A stretch of 64,000 nucleotides of DNA, from NCBI GenBank assembly GCA_018365455.1, contig JAGZJZ010000024.1:40903-104902 (forward strand), read 5' to 3'. This document shows, piece by piece, positions 25,025 to 33,546 of this stretch. The translations under genes and the position numbers were made by a program. A model generated the notes under the pieces. The model made no database searches. It had not been told where the DNA came from and saw only the letters and a program-made list of their open reading frames with translations. Every line of letters starts with the position of its first letter. Positions within the stretch are counted from its first letter, which is position 1. Source of the DNA: Clostridiales bacterium (lineage in GTDB: Bacteria > Bacillota > Clostridia > Lachnospirales > Lachnospiraceae).

Positions 25025-26314
25025 TTAAATATTCTTCTTTGCTGCAAAATAACCTTTTATGAGATCCAGTGTCTGTTCTAATTCCTGCTTTGTATGTGCA
25101 GCAGACAGAAACATCGCTTCAAACTGTGAAGGCGCCAGATATATTCCATGCCCCATCATATATTTACAATAGCTGGCAAATTCCTCTGTATCCGATGTTT
25201 TAGCCGAAGCATAGTTATCCACCGGATTCTCCGTAAAAAATATACATCCAAGTGATCCTGTGTGATTGATGGTACATCCTGCATTGGCTTCTTTTAATAG
25301 GTTGCCAATTTCTCCGTAGAACCAATCACCCATAGCATTTAAATTCGTGTAAATTTCCGGATGATCTCTTAAAATCCGCAGCTGGGTAAGACCTGCCGCC
25401 ATTGCAACTGGATTTCCACTTAAAGTTCCTGCCTGATATACAGCACCTACAGGAGAAACCATCTCCATAATTTCTTTTTTACCGCCATATGCACCAACGG
25501 GCATACCTGCACCGATGATTTTGCCAAAAGTTGTCAGATCCGGTTTTACACCGAAGTATCCCTGTGCCCCGTCTAAAGCAAGCCGGAAGCCGGTGATCAC
25601 TTCATCAAAGATCAAAAGACTGCCATGATTATCACATATTTCACGCAGCCCTTCTAAAAAACCTGCTGCCGGAGGGACTACTCCCATATTGGCCCCTACC
25701 GGTTCCACAATGATTGCAGCAATCTCATTTCCCATCTTATCAAACAGTTCTTTTACACTTTCCAGATCATTATAAATGGCTGAGAGGGTGTCTTCTGTAC
25801 ATCCCGATGGAACTCCCGCACTGTCCGGTACGCCGCTTGTCATAACACCAGAGCCTGCTTTTACCAGCATAGCGTCGGAATGTCCATGATAGCAGCCCAT
25901 AAATTTAACAATTTTATTTCTCCCCGTAAACCCTCTTGCCGTACGGACTGCACTCATTACGGCTTCCGTTCCGGAGTTTACCATACGCACCATTTCAATT
26001 GACGGCACGATATCACAGATCATTTCTGCCATTTCTACTTCTATACGAGTGGCAGCACCAAAGCTCAGACCATCCTTACAGGCTTCTATTACGCTTCCCA
26101 GGATTTCCGGGTGATTATGCCCCAGTATCATTGGTCCCCAGGAACAGACATAGTCCAGATACCTGTTGCCATCCACATCTACCATATATGCGCCGTCCGC
26201 ACGCTCAATAAAACGGGGAGCCTCCCCAATAGAGCCAAATGCACGAACAGGACTGTTAACCCCGCCGGGAATATACTTCACAGCTTCCTTAAAAAGAGAT
26301 TCTGATTTTGTCAT
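25025..26314 (-). CDS. hemL: Glutamate-1-semialdehyde 2,1-aminomutase
   Basis: 429-residue PLP enzyme that turns glutamate-1-semialdehyde into 5-aminolevulinate, step two of the C5 pathway. Class-III aminotransferase features: YIPGGVNSPVRAF, MVNSGTEAVMSAVRTARGFTGR, FMGCYHGHSDAMLVKAGSG, IFDEVITGFRLALDGAQGYFGVKPDLTTFGKIIGAGMPVG with the PLP lysine near 267. The start overlaps the hemB stop (TAATG), so translation is coupled. Last gene of hemA-hemC-cobA/hemD-hemB-hemL. Confidence 0.98.
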   Translation of the reverse strand: MTKSESLFKEAVKYIPGGVNSPVRAFGSIGEAPRFIERADGAYMVDVDGNRYLDYVCSWGPMILGHNHPEILGSVIEACKDGLSFGAATRIEVEMAEMICDIVPSIEMVRMVNSGTEAVMSAVRTARGFTGRNKIVKFMGCYHGHSDAMLVKAGSGVMTSGVPDSAGVPSGCTEDTLSAIYNDLESVKELFDKMGNEIAAIIVEPVGANMGVVPPAAGFLEGLREICDNHGSLLIFDEVITGFRLALDGAQGYFGVKPDLTTFGKIIGAGMPVGAYGGKKEIMEMVSPVGAVYQAGTLSGNPVAMAAGLTQLRILRDHPEIYTNLNAMGDWFYGEIGNLLKEANAGCTINHTGSLGCIFFTENPVDNYASAKTSDTEEFASYCKYMMGHGIYLAPSQFEAMFLSAAHTKQELEQTLDLIKGYFAAKKNI

Positions 26315-27297
26315 TAGCCTATTCTCCCTTCATCCATCATTTTCGCCAGTTCTTTCGCAAAATATGTAATATAAATGTCACTTCCAGCACGATATGCGCT
26401 GACAGCCATCTCCTGGATAATTTTCTCTTCGTCAATAAATCCCATTTTTGCAGCCGCTTTTACCATTGCATATTCTCCGCTGACACTATAGCTTGCCACC
26501 GGTACATTTACTATTTTAGAAACTTCGGAAATCATGTCCAGATATGACATAGCCGGTTTAACCATAATAATATCAGCACCCTCTTCTATATCTAAAAGCG
26601 CTTCTTTCATTCCTTCTTTTCGGTTATGAAAATCCATCTGGTAAGTTTTCCGGTCTCCAAAGGATGGGGCAGAGCCGGCAGCATCCCGAAACGGCCCGTA
26701 AAATGCGGAAGCATATTTCACTGCATAGGACATAACAGGGGTATTTAAGTATCCTGCGCCATCCAGTGTTTCCCTGATTGCGCGCACACGGCCATCCATC
26801 ATGTCAGACGGTGCCACCATATCCGCTCCTGCTTCTACATGAGACAGGGCTGTTTTTGCCAGAAGATTCAGAGTTGCATCATTATCCACATCCTGTCCGC
26901 GAAGAACGCCGCAGTGTCCATGGGAAGTATATTCACACATACAGACATCGGTAATCAGATACATATCCGGAAAGTTCTTTCTGGCTTCCCGCAATGCTCT
27001 CTGCACGATTCCATTCTCGTCATAGGCTCCGCTTCCCACTTCATCTTTTTCATCCGGAATTCCAAAGAACATCACACTTTTTACGCCGGCATTATTTAAC
27101 TGTTCCAGCTGGAAATTCATTCGATCCACACTATAACGATACTGTCCTTCCATAGAAGGAATCTCTTCTTCAATCTGCTTTCCTTCACGAATAAAGATGG
27201 GATAAATCAAGGAAGATTTATCCATCCTGGTCTCACGCACCATCTTTCTCAACACTTCATTTCCTCTGATTCTTCTTGGCCTGATTAACATATCCAT
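26314..27297 (-). CDS. hemB: Porphobilinogen synthase (ALA dehydratase)
   Basis: 327 residues; condenses two 5-aminolevulinate to porphobilinogen. Zinc-site cysteines are in DVCMCEYTSHGHCG (about 120-133) and the Schiff-base lysines in MSYAVKYASAFYGPFRDAAGSAP (about 196) and MVKPAMSYLD (about 250). The start at 27297 (MDMLIRPRRIRGN) was taken instead of an upstream frame start at 27462, because family members begin here and the longer version would overlap cobA/hemD and add unrelated sequence. A 94-base gap separates it from cobA/hemD. Confidence 0.97.
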   Translation of the reverse strand: MDMLIRPRRIRGNEVLRKMVRETRMDKSSLIYPIFIREGKQIEEEIPSMEGQYRYSVDRMNFQLEQLNNAGVKSVMFFGIPDEKDEVGSGAYDENGIVQRALREARKNFPDMYLITDVCMCEYTSHGHCGVLRGQDVDNDATLNLLAKTALSHVEAGADMVAPSDMMDGRVRAIRETLDGAGYLNTPVMSYAVKYASAFYGPFRDAAGSAPSFGDRKTYQMDFHNRKEGMKEALLDIEEGADIIMVKPAMSYLDMISEVSKIVNVPVASYSVSGEYAMVKAAAKMGFIDEEKIIQEMAVSAYRAGSDIYITYFAKELAKMMDEGRIG

Positions 27298-27391
27298 TTT
27301 ACAATCTCTTCTTTCTGCTTTAAAATATTTGTTCCGGTTATATTTTCGGATGTTTACGCTGCTGCGGCTCACAGCAGCTGAAAAAATTTTC

Positions 27392-28903
27392 TTAATTACG
27401 TCCTGCTGAACAGAGTTCTTCCAAGCATTCCACAACACTGTCCATGGTTGCCATCCTGGCAACTGCTGTCTGCATCCCCAGTTCAGCTGCTGCCGCCTGC
27501 GTCTGCTTTCCGATGCATACAGCCTTAACCTTGCTGTAATCTATATCTTTCACCGCCTGGGTAAAACCCCTGACGGTAGATGCACTGGTAAATACCGCAT
27601 AATCTATATTTCCCTGCTCGAATTCTTTTTGTTCATCGATCAGTTCCTGGCTTTCATATATCGTCTCATAGGTGGCTATATCCTGAATCTGGATACCCTT
27701 TACCACTTTTAATTCTTCCAGTAATTCCTGACTTCCCATTCGGGCTCTTGGTATCAGTATCTTCTCTGTTCCGCAGCATACTTTCGCAAGGGCAGCTCCC
27801 AGCGCCTTCCCATCATAGACTTCCGGTATCAGATCTGCATAAAAACCTCTGTCTTCAATGGCTTTTTTCGTCCCCTGTCCGATGACCGCAATTTTCGTCT
27901 CGGCTAAACTTCTGATATCAATCTTTTCTTCCTTTAATTTGTCAAAAAACACCTGCACCCCGGTAGGGCTGGTAAAAACCAGCCATTGGTACTGCTTCAT
28001 GTCCCGGAGGCATTTTTTCAATTTCTCATTCGTGCGGACGGGTTCCGTGCGGATAGCAGGCAGTTCCAAAACTTCTGCTCCTTTTTTGCGAAGCTTTTCG
28101 CTCATTACAGACATGAGCTGTTTCGGTCTCGTTACCAGAATTTTATTTCCAGCCAGAGGCAGATCTTCGAACCACGCAAACTCTTCCGCCAGTGCACATA
28201 CTTTGCCTACTACAATAATTGCAGGGGTTTCAATTCCCTGCCGTTCCACTTCTTTCTCCAGATCAGCTACTGTTGCTACAATCCGTTTCTGTCTGGCAGT
28301 AGTTCCCTTTTGTAAAATAGCCGCAGGCATATCGCTGCTCATCCCGGCATCAATAAGTCCCTTGCATATATCTCCCAGGGAACTCACTCCCATGAGAAAA
28401 ACCAAGGTTCCTTTTGTTCTAACCAGTGCTTCGAAATCGATATCGTATGCCTGACCCTGCCTTTTATGTCCCGTGATTATATGTAAAGAAGAACAAAAAT
28501 CCCTGTGTGTAACCGGAATGCCATTATATGCCGGAACAGACAGCGCACTTGTGACACCAGGTACCACTTCATATGAAATACCGTTCTCTTTTAGCAGCTC
28601 TAATTCTTCACCGCCGCGTCCGAATAAGAACGGATCACCGCCTTTTAGCCTCACCACTTTTTTTCCGTCCAGGGCTTCCTTTACCAGAACCTGATTAATT
28701 TCTTCCTGAGGCATGGTATGGCGGTTCGCCCGTTTGCCTACATCAATGAGCTTTGCAGTCTGTGGAATCATCCCCAGTACTCCCTGCCCTACCAATGCAT
28801 CGTATACCACAACCTCTGCCTCTTCTAGTACTCTTTTTCCTTTTATTGTAAATAAACCAGGGTCCGATGGACCTGCACCTACCAGCCATACTTTTCCAGC
28901 CAT
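27392..28903 (-). CDS. cobA-hemD: Uroporphyrinogen-III C-methyltransferase / uroporphyrinogen-III synthase fusion
   Basis: 503 residues in two domains. Residues 1-240: SAM-dependent tetrapyrrole methyltransferase (VWLVGAGPSDPGLFTIKGKRVLEEAEVVVYDALV, RLKGGDPFLFGRGGEE, GITSALSVPAYNGIPVTHR-like), making precorrin-2. Residues about 250-500: HemD (NKILVTRPKQLMSVMSEKLRKKGAEVLELPAIRTEP, WLVFTSPTGVQVFF, VFTSASTVRGF). The fusion takes hydroxymethylbilane to precorrin-2, typical of Clostridia that use the route for siroheme and cobalamin. It starts 1 base after the hemC stop. No precorrin-2 dehydrogenase domain is attached. Confidence 0.97.
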   Translation of the reverse strand: MAGKVWLVGAGPSDPGLFTIKGKRVLEEAEVVVYDALVGQGVLGMIPQTAKLIDVGKRANRHTMPQEEINQVLVKEALDGKKVVRLKGGDPFLFGRGGEELELLKENGISYEVVPGVTSALSVPAYNGIPVTHRDFCSSLHIITGHKRQGQAYDIDFEALVRTKGTLVFLMGVSSLGDICKGLIDAGMSSDMPAAILQKGTTARQKRIVATVADLEKEVERQGIETPAIIVVGKVCALAEEFAWFEDLPLAGNKILVTRPKQLMSVMSEKLRKKGAEVLELPAIRTEPVRTNEKLKKCLRDMKQYQWLVFTSPTGVQVFFDKLKEEKIDIRSLAETKIAVIGQGTKKAIEDRGFYADLIPEVYDGKALGAALAKVCCGTEKILIPRARMGSQELLEELKVVKGIQIQDIATYETIYESQELIDEQKEFEQGNIDYAVFTSASTVRGFTQAVKDIDYSKVKAVCIGKQTQAAAAELGMQTAVARMATMDSVVECLEELCSAGRN

Positions 28904-28904
28904 A

Positions 28905-29801
28905 TCAGTTGCCTTCCTTTCTGTATTGCTCCCGTAATTCCCGCGCTAAAGCTTTTCCGGCTTTTGCGGCATTTACAGCAAATTCCTCTTTGCTGCCTTT
29001 GAGATAAGTATTGGATTCTTCATCATAATAAAGTCCTATGAGGAAAATTTTATCTTCCTTTACAACTGCATGCGCTGCTACAGGCGAACTGCATCCCCCG
29101 TTTAATTCTCTTACAAAAGCACGTTCCGCCTCTGCCGCATAACCGGCTTCTTCATCTGCATAGTCTTTTAGAAATCCATAGTCTTCTCCTGCTCTTCCCT
29201 GTATAGCAAGGATTCCCTGACCGGCTGCCGGCATCATCTCCTCCGGCTCAAAATACCGGCTGATTCGATCTTTAAGTCCAAGTCTCTTAAGACCGGCTGC
29301 CGCCAGAATAAGTGCACTGTATTCACCGTCATCCAGTTTCTTCAAACGTGTCAGAACATTTCCCCGCACAGTCTGAAATTGGGCATCGGGAAAAATCTCT
29401 TTCATCTGGAGTATTCTGCGCAGACTGGAACACCCAATTGGCAGAGATGAGTCCCACTTTTCAGCACCTTTTGGCAACACCAGTACATCCCTTGGATCTT
29501 CCCTTTTCGAATAAGCAACAACTGGCAGTTCTTCTGGAACTTCCATGGGCATATCTTTTAAGCTGTGAACGGACAGATCGCTTCTTTTATCCAAAAGCGC
29601 TTTATCCAGTTCTTTTACAAATAGTCCTTTGCCGCCAATTTTATCCAGGGTTTTATCCAGAATAATATCCCCTGTCGTCTTCATAGTGAGCATTTTGACT
29701 TCAATTTCCGGATGGTTAGTTTTTATATGTTCCATCACCATTTCCGTCTGGATTACAGCGAGCCTGCTCTCCCGGCTTCCGATACATATACTTCTTTCCA
29801 T
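28905..29801 (-). CDS. hemC: Hydroxymethylbilane synthase (porphobilinogen deaminase)
   Basis: 298 residues; joins four porphobilinogen units. IGSRESRLAVIQTEMV at the N-terminus, KGLFVKELDKALL, DLSVHSLKDMPMEVPEEL, GCSSLRRILQM, RGNVLTRLKKLDDGEYSALILAAAGLKRLG, and the dipyrromethane cofactor Cys237 in LNGGCSSPVAAHA. Follows hemA by 14 bases. Confidence 0.98.
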   Translation of the reverse strand: MERSICIGSRESRLAVIQTEMVMEHIKTNHPEIEVKMLTMKTTGDIILDKTLDKIGGKGLFVKELDKALLDKRSDLSVHSLKDMPMEVPEELPVVAYSKREDPRDVLVLPKGAEKWDSSLPIGCSSLRRILQMKEIFPDAQFQTVRGNVLTRLKKLDDGEYSALILAAAGLKRLGLKDRISRYFEPEEMMPAAGQGILAIQGRAGEDYGFLKDYADEEAGYAAEAERAFVRELNGGCSSPVAAHAVVKEDKIFLIGLYYDEESNTYLKGSKEEFAVNAAKAGKALARELREQYRKEGN

Positions 29802-29815
29802 TTTTATTATCCCCT

Positions 29816-31045
29816 CTAGTTTTCATATACTTTATTTAAACCCTCCACACATTCCCGGAAGGTTTCCTTACTGACTTCATCCCGCAGGCCGAACATCATC
29901 TTATTGACCACTTTTCCGGCTGCCGACTCAATGCTTTCCTGCAGGCTCGCCTGAATATCCATTTCCACAGGCAGTTCTCTTACGATTTTCTGAATCCGAA
30001 GCTTCAAATCGATGACGGCACTATTTCGGATATCCTGTATTTTCGGTATGACATCCCTGCATTCATACCACTCAAAAAATTCATCGATCTGACCCTGCAG
30101 GATCACCTTAGCATCTTCAATATTTTTTTTCAATTTCTCATTCTGAAGATCTATATGAAAATAATCGATGTCATATAACTTGATAAAGGGAAGTTCTCTG
30201 GCTGCCGGATCAATATCTCTTGGTACTGCAAGATCAATCAGCACCATATTATGACAGACTTTGGCTTCCCTGATACAATGTTCTTTCAGGGTGTAATTTG
30301 GACTTGCCGTTGCGCTGACCACATAATCACACTCACCAAACAGCGACATGCGTTCTCCGTAATCAATTCTTTTGCATCCATGAGGAATTTCTACAATTCC
30401 ACTGCGGTACTGCCTAACGGTAACCGTTACATCGGCTCCTTCCCTGCACATAACAGTAGCCGCAAGTTTTCCCATTTCACCGTTCCCAATAACCATACAT
30501 TTTTTGCCGCTAAAGGAATATCCTTCTTTCTTCAAGACTTCTGTCGCCTGATGAATCACCGATTGGTTAGCAGTGGACATGGTCACATTGGTCTTTACCT
30601 TTTTTGCAGCGGTAACCGCCATACGGAACAATATCTCAAGCACATTATCGGTAACATAGTGTTCTCTGGCAAAAGCAAGTGCTTCTTTAACCTGGGTAAT
30701 GATCTGGTCTTCTCCTAAGATCTTAGATTTCAGACCACAGGATAACTCAAATAAATGCCGTACCGCATCCTCTTCCCGGCGTTCTACAAAATATTCCCGG
30801 TACAACTCCTTAGGCACCTGGCGTATCTCACACAAAATCTCATACAAAGAACCTTCAAAATCTTCCCGGCTGCTCACCCATAATTCCATCCGGTTACAGG
30901 TGGATATCATAATGCTGCCCTGTATGCCTTCAATTTTTTTCAGTTCCTCAAAAGCCTGGGCCGTACTTTTTTTTGTAAACGAAAAAATCGTCCGCACATC
31001 CAATACTGCCCTGCTGTGGTCAATACCTATCATCTGAATCCCCAT
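29816..31045 (-). CDS. hemA: Glutamyl-tRNA reductase
   Basis: 409 residues; reduces glutamyl-tRNA to glutamate-1-semialdehyde, the committed step of C5 tetrapyrrole synthesis. Catalytic Cys50 in STCNRMELW, GEDQIITQVKEALAFAREH, a Rossmann NADPH domain (KCMVIGNGEMGKLAATVM) and the C-terminal dimer helix. GAGGA precedes the ATG by 7 bases. First gene of the hem operon, behind a promoter at 31127-31154. No fused siroheme-synthase domain, which some Clostridia have here. Confidence 0.97.
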   Translation of the reverse strand: MGIQMIGIDHSRAVLDVRTIFSFTKKSTAQAFEELKKIEGIQGSIMISTCNRMELWVSSREDFEGSLYEILCEIRQVPKELYREYFVERREEDAVRHLFELSCGLKSKILGEDQIITQVKEALAFAREHYVTDNVLEILFRMAVTAAKKVKTNVTMSTANQSVIHQATEVLKKEGYSFSGKKCMVIGNGEMGKLAATVMCREGADVTVTVRQYRSGIVEIPHGCKRIDYGERMSLFGECDYVVSATASPNYTLKEHCIREAKVCHNMVLIDLAVPRDIDPAARELPFIKLYDIDYFHIDLQNEKLKKNIEDAKVILQGQIDEFFEWYECRDVIPKIQDIRNSAVIDLKLRIQKIVRELPVEMDIQASLQESIESAAGKVVNKMMFGLRDEVSKETFRECVEGLNKVYEN

Positions 31046-31126
31046 AAAACATTCCTCAACATTCTTCTTCTTAAGTTTAAACAGGCCCTATCAATTTGTG
31101 TAATTGATCAGTAGCAATCTTTAATC

Positions 31127-31154
31127 ATCATAGCACAACATTTTACAAAATCAA
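31127..31154 (-). promoter_or_regulatory. Promoter of the hemA operon
   Basis: Minus strand: TTGATT (31154-31149), 16-base spacer, TATGAT (31132-31127), about 80 bases before hemA. Confidence 0.6.
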
Positions 31155-31189
31155 ACAATTAATTTAAAATAATACAATCCGAATCTATT

Positions 31190-31345
31190 GCGTGTTTGAA
31201 AAATTCTTTCTGTCAGCTATGCGTCATGGTTAAAGGGAGATTCGTCCTGGATGACGGATATGCAGCAGGCTGTTTAGCATGAATTTGTGGTAAAGATACT
31301 GCTGCGTGGGATGTGCAGAAAGTGAGAATGATTTTTCAAACACGC
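31190..31345. repeat. Interspersed repeat family C, long copy 1
   Basis: 156 bases with inverted ends GCGTGTTTGAAAAAT (31190) and ATTTTTCAAACACGC (to 31345). The interior matches the copy at 53808-53963 in order and spacing: CTTTCTG-CA, GCGTCA-like, GGGA-ATT, ATGA, TGAATT, AAAGTGAG, GCAGA. No reading frame. Confidence 0.7.
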
Positions 31346-31503
31346 TCTAACGCTTTTTATTATGTAAAACAGGATACAAAATCCCGTGATCTTCTTAAGG
31401 TTATAGAACCGTACCGGTTTCCCTGTACGGTCCTTTTGGTTAAACGCTTATTCTAATAATAAATTTGTGATTCATTGCCGCCCCCTCCCTTCTCACCTCT
31501 TAT
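31346..31503. other. Gap, one weak hairpin
   Basis: Contains ACCGTAC-N10-GTACGGT followed by CCTTTTGG (about 31408-31438), a weak terminator-like structure on the plus strand with no gene before it. Nothing else recognised. Confidence 0.35.
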
Positions 31504-31688
31504 TCCTGCAAGCAACGAGCCAAACGTACACGCTGGCGCATCCATTTAGCGACTGCCGCGAGGGTTGCTGAACGTCCAGTGGACGTTCGTTTAGCAACGG
31601 CCGGAGCGAAAGCGGAGAACAAATGCCCCGCTGCTCGCAGCGTTACAAATTTGATGCCCCGTTGCTTGCAGCGGGGTTGTTGACTCAG
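31504..31688 (+). repeat. Interspersed repeat family A, copy with family-B hairpin module
   Basis: GAGCCAAACG-ACACGCTGGCG, CATCCATTTAGCGACTGCCGCG, then an extra module absent at 15.7 kb: GTTGCT-GAACGTCC-AGT-GGACGTTC-GTTTAGCAAC with GGAGAACAAATGCCCC, and finally CGCTGCTCGCAGCG, CAAATTTGATGCCCCGTTGC, TTGCAGCGGGG. The extra module is the family B hairpin with different but still fully paired arms. Confidence 0.75.
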
Positions 31689-32153
31689 CGGTTCTATTTC
31701 AGAAAAGCACACCCGGATTTATGAATTAACATACATGCATACAAAATAGTTTTAATGGAATTCAATTTTGGCAAATTGGAAAAATTCGTAGAGAAATCTA
31801 CTTGATTTATTTTTTGACTGCTATAGAGTAAGTTTTATAATTGCTTTCTGGACTCTCGAGCCTGTTTTGGAAATACATGATATCCGCTTTAGGCAGATGA
31901 TTCTGTGAGCAAATTCACTCTGTTGTATGGATGTGGTTACTGATTCGTTCCGCTTGTTTATGATTATATCACATGTTTTCTTTTATATCAACTATTTATT
32001 TAAAAATATCTCATATTATTATATTTTTATTTCTTGCACAGCATGTTGCTTTTTTAATATGCATTGCAACCTGCACTCAGGCATACATACCGATCAGTGG
32101 GGCGGCGAGAGGACGGTCAAGAGCAGCCCGTCAATCTTCCTCCGTCCCATACT
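31689..32153. other. AT-rich gap without a recognised gene
   Basis: About 465 bases between the repeat and the flavin-type oxidoreductase gene. Short frames exist on the plus strand (from about 31927) but have no convincing ribosome binding site or familiar sequence. Possibly decayed sequence. Confidence 0.4.
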
Positions 32154-32576
32154 CTATTCCAGTCCGAAGCTTTCAGATTTAAAATTACTGTAATGCCTGA
32201 CACTGGAAGCTGTAAACTTCAACACACAATAATCCGGATCCGTCACTCCTTCTTTGTAGTACATCGTATCTCCCTCCTGCCAGATCATCTCCTTGCTTTC
32301 GCTGTCCTGTAGAATTTCCATTGTTCCGCGCAGCATAATGCCGCGAAAATAGCGTCTGTCGCAAAGATAGACACAAGCCATTGGATTCACCATAAATTGC
32401 CTTACCCGCATGGAAGAAGTGTTGGTAGTAAAATATAGTATTTTTATTCCCTCCCTTTTTCTGGGAGCATACATTGCTTTTAAATTCGGGAAACCCTCCC
32501 GGTCTATGGAACCTACATATACTACTGATTGTTTGTCAATCATATTTCCTATTGTCTTTTCAGGATCTCTCATCAT
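32154..32576 (-). CDS. Pyridoxamine-5'-phosphate-oxidase-like flavin/F420-barrel protein
   Basis: 140 residues of the split beta-barrel fold that binds FMN or a related cofactor: MIDKQSVVYVGSIDREGFPNLKAMYAP, ILYFTTNTSSMRVRQFMVNPMACVYLCDRRYFRGIMLRGTMEIL, then the closing helix (SKEMIWQEGDTMYYKEG). Close to general-stress-protein-26-like and nitroimidazole-reductase-like families; the substrate cannot be read from sequence. The ATG overlaps the marR stop (TAATG), so the two are coupled and the MarR protein probably controls it. Confidence 0.82.
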   Translation of the reverse strand: MMRDPEKTIGNMIDKQSVVYVGSIDREGFPNLKAMYAPRKREGIKILYFTTNTSSMRVRQFMVNPMACVYLCDRRYFRGIMLRGTMEILQDSESKEMIWQEGDTMYYKEGVTDPDYCVLKFTASSVRHYSNFKSESFGLE

Positions 32577-33067
32577 TATTCTCCTCGTTTTTTTAATGTT
32601 TTCTGTCTACTGACTTCAATTGCTGTTTTTTCGACGTCCCTTTCATAATCTTTCAGATTTTCCAGGATGCGTTTTAAATTAATCTCCAGTTCTCCCACCT
32701 CTTCTTCCTCAAATCCCCGATAAAATAACCGGTTCATTTTCTGCGAAACTTCTTCGTATTTCTTCTTCATATTCCTGGCAGTGTCCGTTAAATAGATCCT
32801 GACCTGACGGCGGTTTTTGGCATCCTGTTTACGAATCAGGATTTCTCTGGATGCCATTCGGTCAATAATGCTGGTCAGTGTATTGTTTGCCAGAGAAGTA
32901 CGCTTTCCGATCTCACTCATCGTCAACCCCTCCTCTTTCCATAGCACGAATAGTATCCTGCCCTGGGATCCATTGATTTCCAGTCCCGCCTCAGCTAATA
33001 ACCTGCCAAATATCCTGTCTTGCAGCTGCTTAATCTGCGATATGTAAAATCCTCCTTTTGTCTCCAT
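32576..33067 (-). CDS. MarR-family transcriptional regulator
   Basis: 163 residues. The winged helix-turn-helix is clear: INGSQGRILFVLWKEEGLTMSEIGKRTSLANNTLTSIIDRMASREILIRKQDAKNRRQVRIYLTDTARNM, with N- and C-terminal dimer helices and a basic tail. MarR proteins respond to small aromatic ligands or oxidation. A perfect 20-bp palindrome lies at 33088-33107, just before the start, as expected for autoregulation. Confidence 0.92.
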   Translation of the reverse strand: METKGGFYISQIKQLQDRIFGRLLAEAGLEINGSQGRILFVLWKEEGLTMSEIGKRTSLANNTLTSIIDRMASREILIRKQDAKNRRQVRIYLTDTARNMKKKYEEVSQKMNRLFYRGFEEEEVGELEINLKRILENLKDYERDVEKTAIEVSRQKTLKKRGE

Positions 33068-33087
33068 TTCTCACCTTTCTACATCGT

Positions 33088-33107
33088 ATATTTCTATATA
33101 GAAATAT
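33088..33107 (-). promoter_or_regulatory. Probable MarR operator
   Basis: Perfect 20-bp palindrome ATATTTCTAT/ATAGAAATAT, 20 bases upstream of the marR start and next to a TATAAT -10 box. Length and symmetry suit a MarR dimer. Confidence 0.75.
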
Positions 33108-33141
33108 TATATTCATATGCCGGAAAAGTCAAGATATTTTA

Positions 33142-33170
33142 TTGACTTTTATACCGGTACATGGTAAAAT
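33142..33170 (+). promoter_or_regulatory. Promoter of the cbiMNQO-cbiK operon
   Basis: TTGACT (33142-33147), 17-base spacer, TAAAAT (33165-33170); start point close to 33177, just before the riboswitch. Confidence 0.75.
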
Positions 33171-33185
33171 TTTGTCATAATTGAA

Positions 33186-33388
33186 TATCGACAGGTGCTG
33201 CCAGAGCATGTCTGAAAATTCTTTTCAGCCACGCTCTAAAAAGCAGAGAATAGGAAAGCCGGGTGAAATGCCCGCACGGTCACGCCGCTGTATTGGAAGA
33301 GTATCCGCTCAAAATGTCACTGTTTGTTATTGGAATGGGAAGACGAGCCGATATGTTAACACCTGAGTCAGAAGACCTGCCTGCGATA
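33186..33388 (+). promoter_or_regulatory. Cobalamin riboswitch of the cobalt transport operon
   Basis: Conserved core visible in order: P1 TATCG...CGATA closing the domain, ACAGGTGCTGCC, GAATAGGAAAGCCGGGTGAAA, GCCCGCACGGTCACGCCGCTG, TGTCACTG, GGAATGGGAAGACG, and the B12-box GTCAGAAGACCTGCC. It senses adenosylcobalamin-type ligands and should shut the operon off when B12 is plentiful, acting through the terminator at 33489-33528. The P2 arm carries a family C repeat hairpin (33203-33237). Confidence 0.95.
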
Positions 33389-33488
33389 AGAGATTTACAC
33401 ATAGTTACGAACGATGGCTAGGTGTGCCCGGATTATTTTGTCGATGTCCATAGATTTCTATGTTCGTCCTCAAGATTTTCTGACCATA

Positions 33489-33528
33489 CGCCTATCTTCT
33501 GAATTTGTTGAAGATCAGGCGATTTTTT
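33489..33528 (+). terminator. Riboswitch-controlled terminator before cbiM
   Basis: CGCCTATCTTC, 16-base loop region, GAAGATCAGGCG (one bulged C), then TTTTTT; directly before the cbiM ribosome binding site (AGGAGG, 33532-33537). Confidence 0.85.
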
Positions 33529-33546
33529 ATGTAGGAGGAAAGAAGA

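Noticed and set aside
31927..32312. Three overlapping short plus-strand frames
   Set aside because: AT-rich gap with no convincing start signal; the frames overlap one another and the end of the flavin-type gene.
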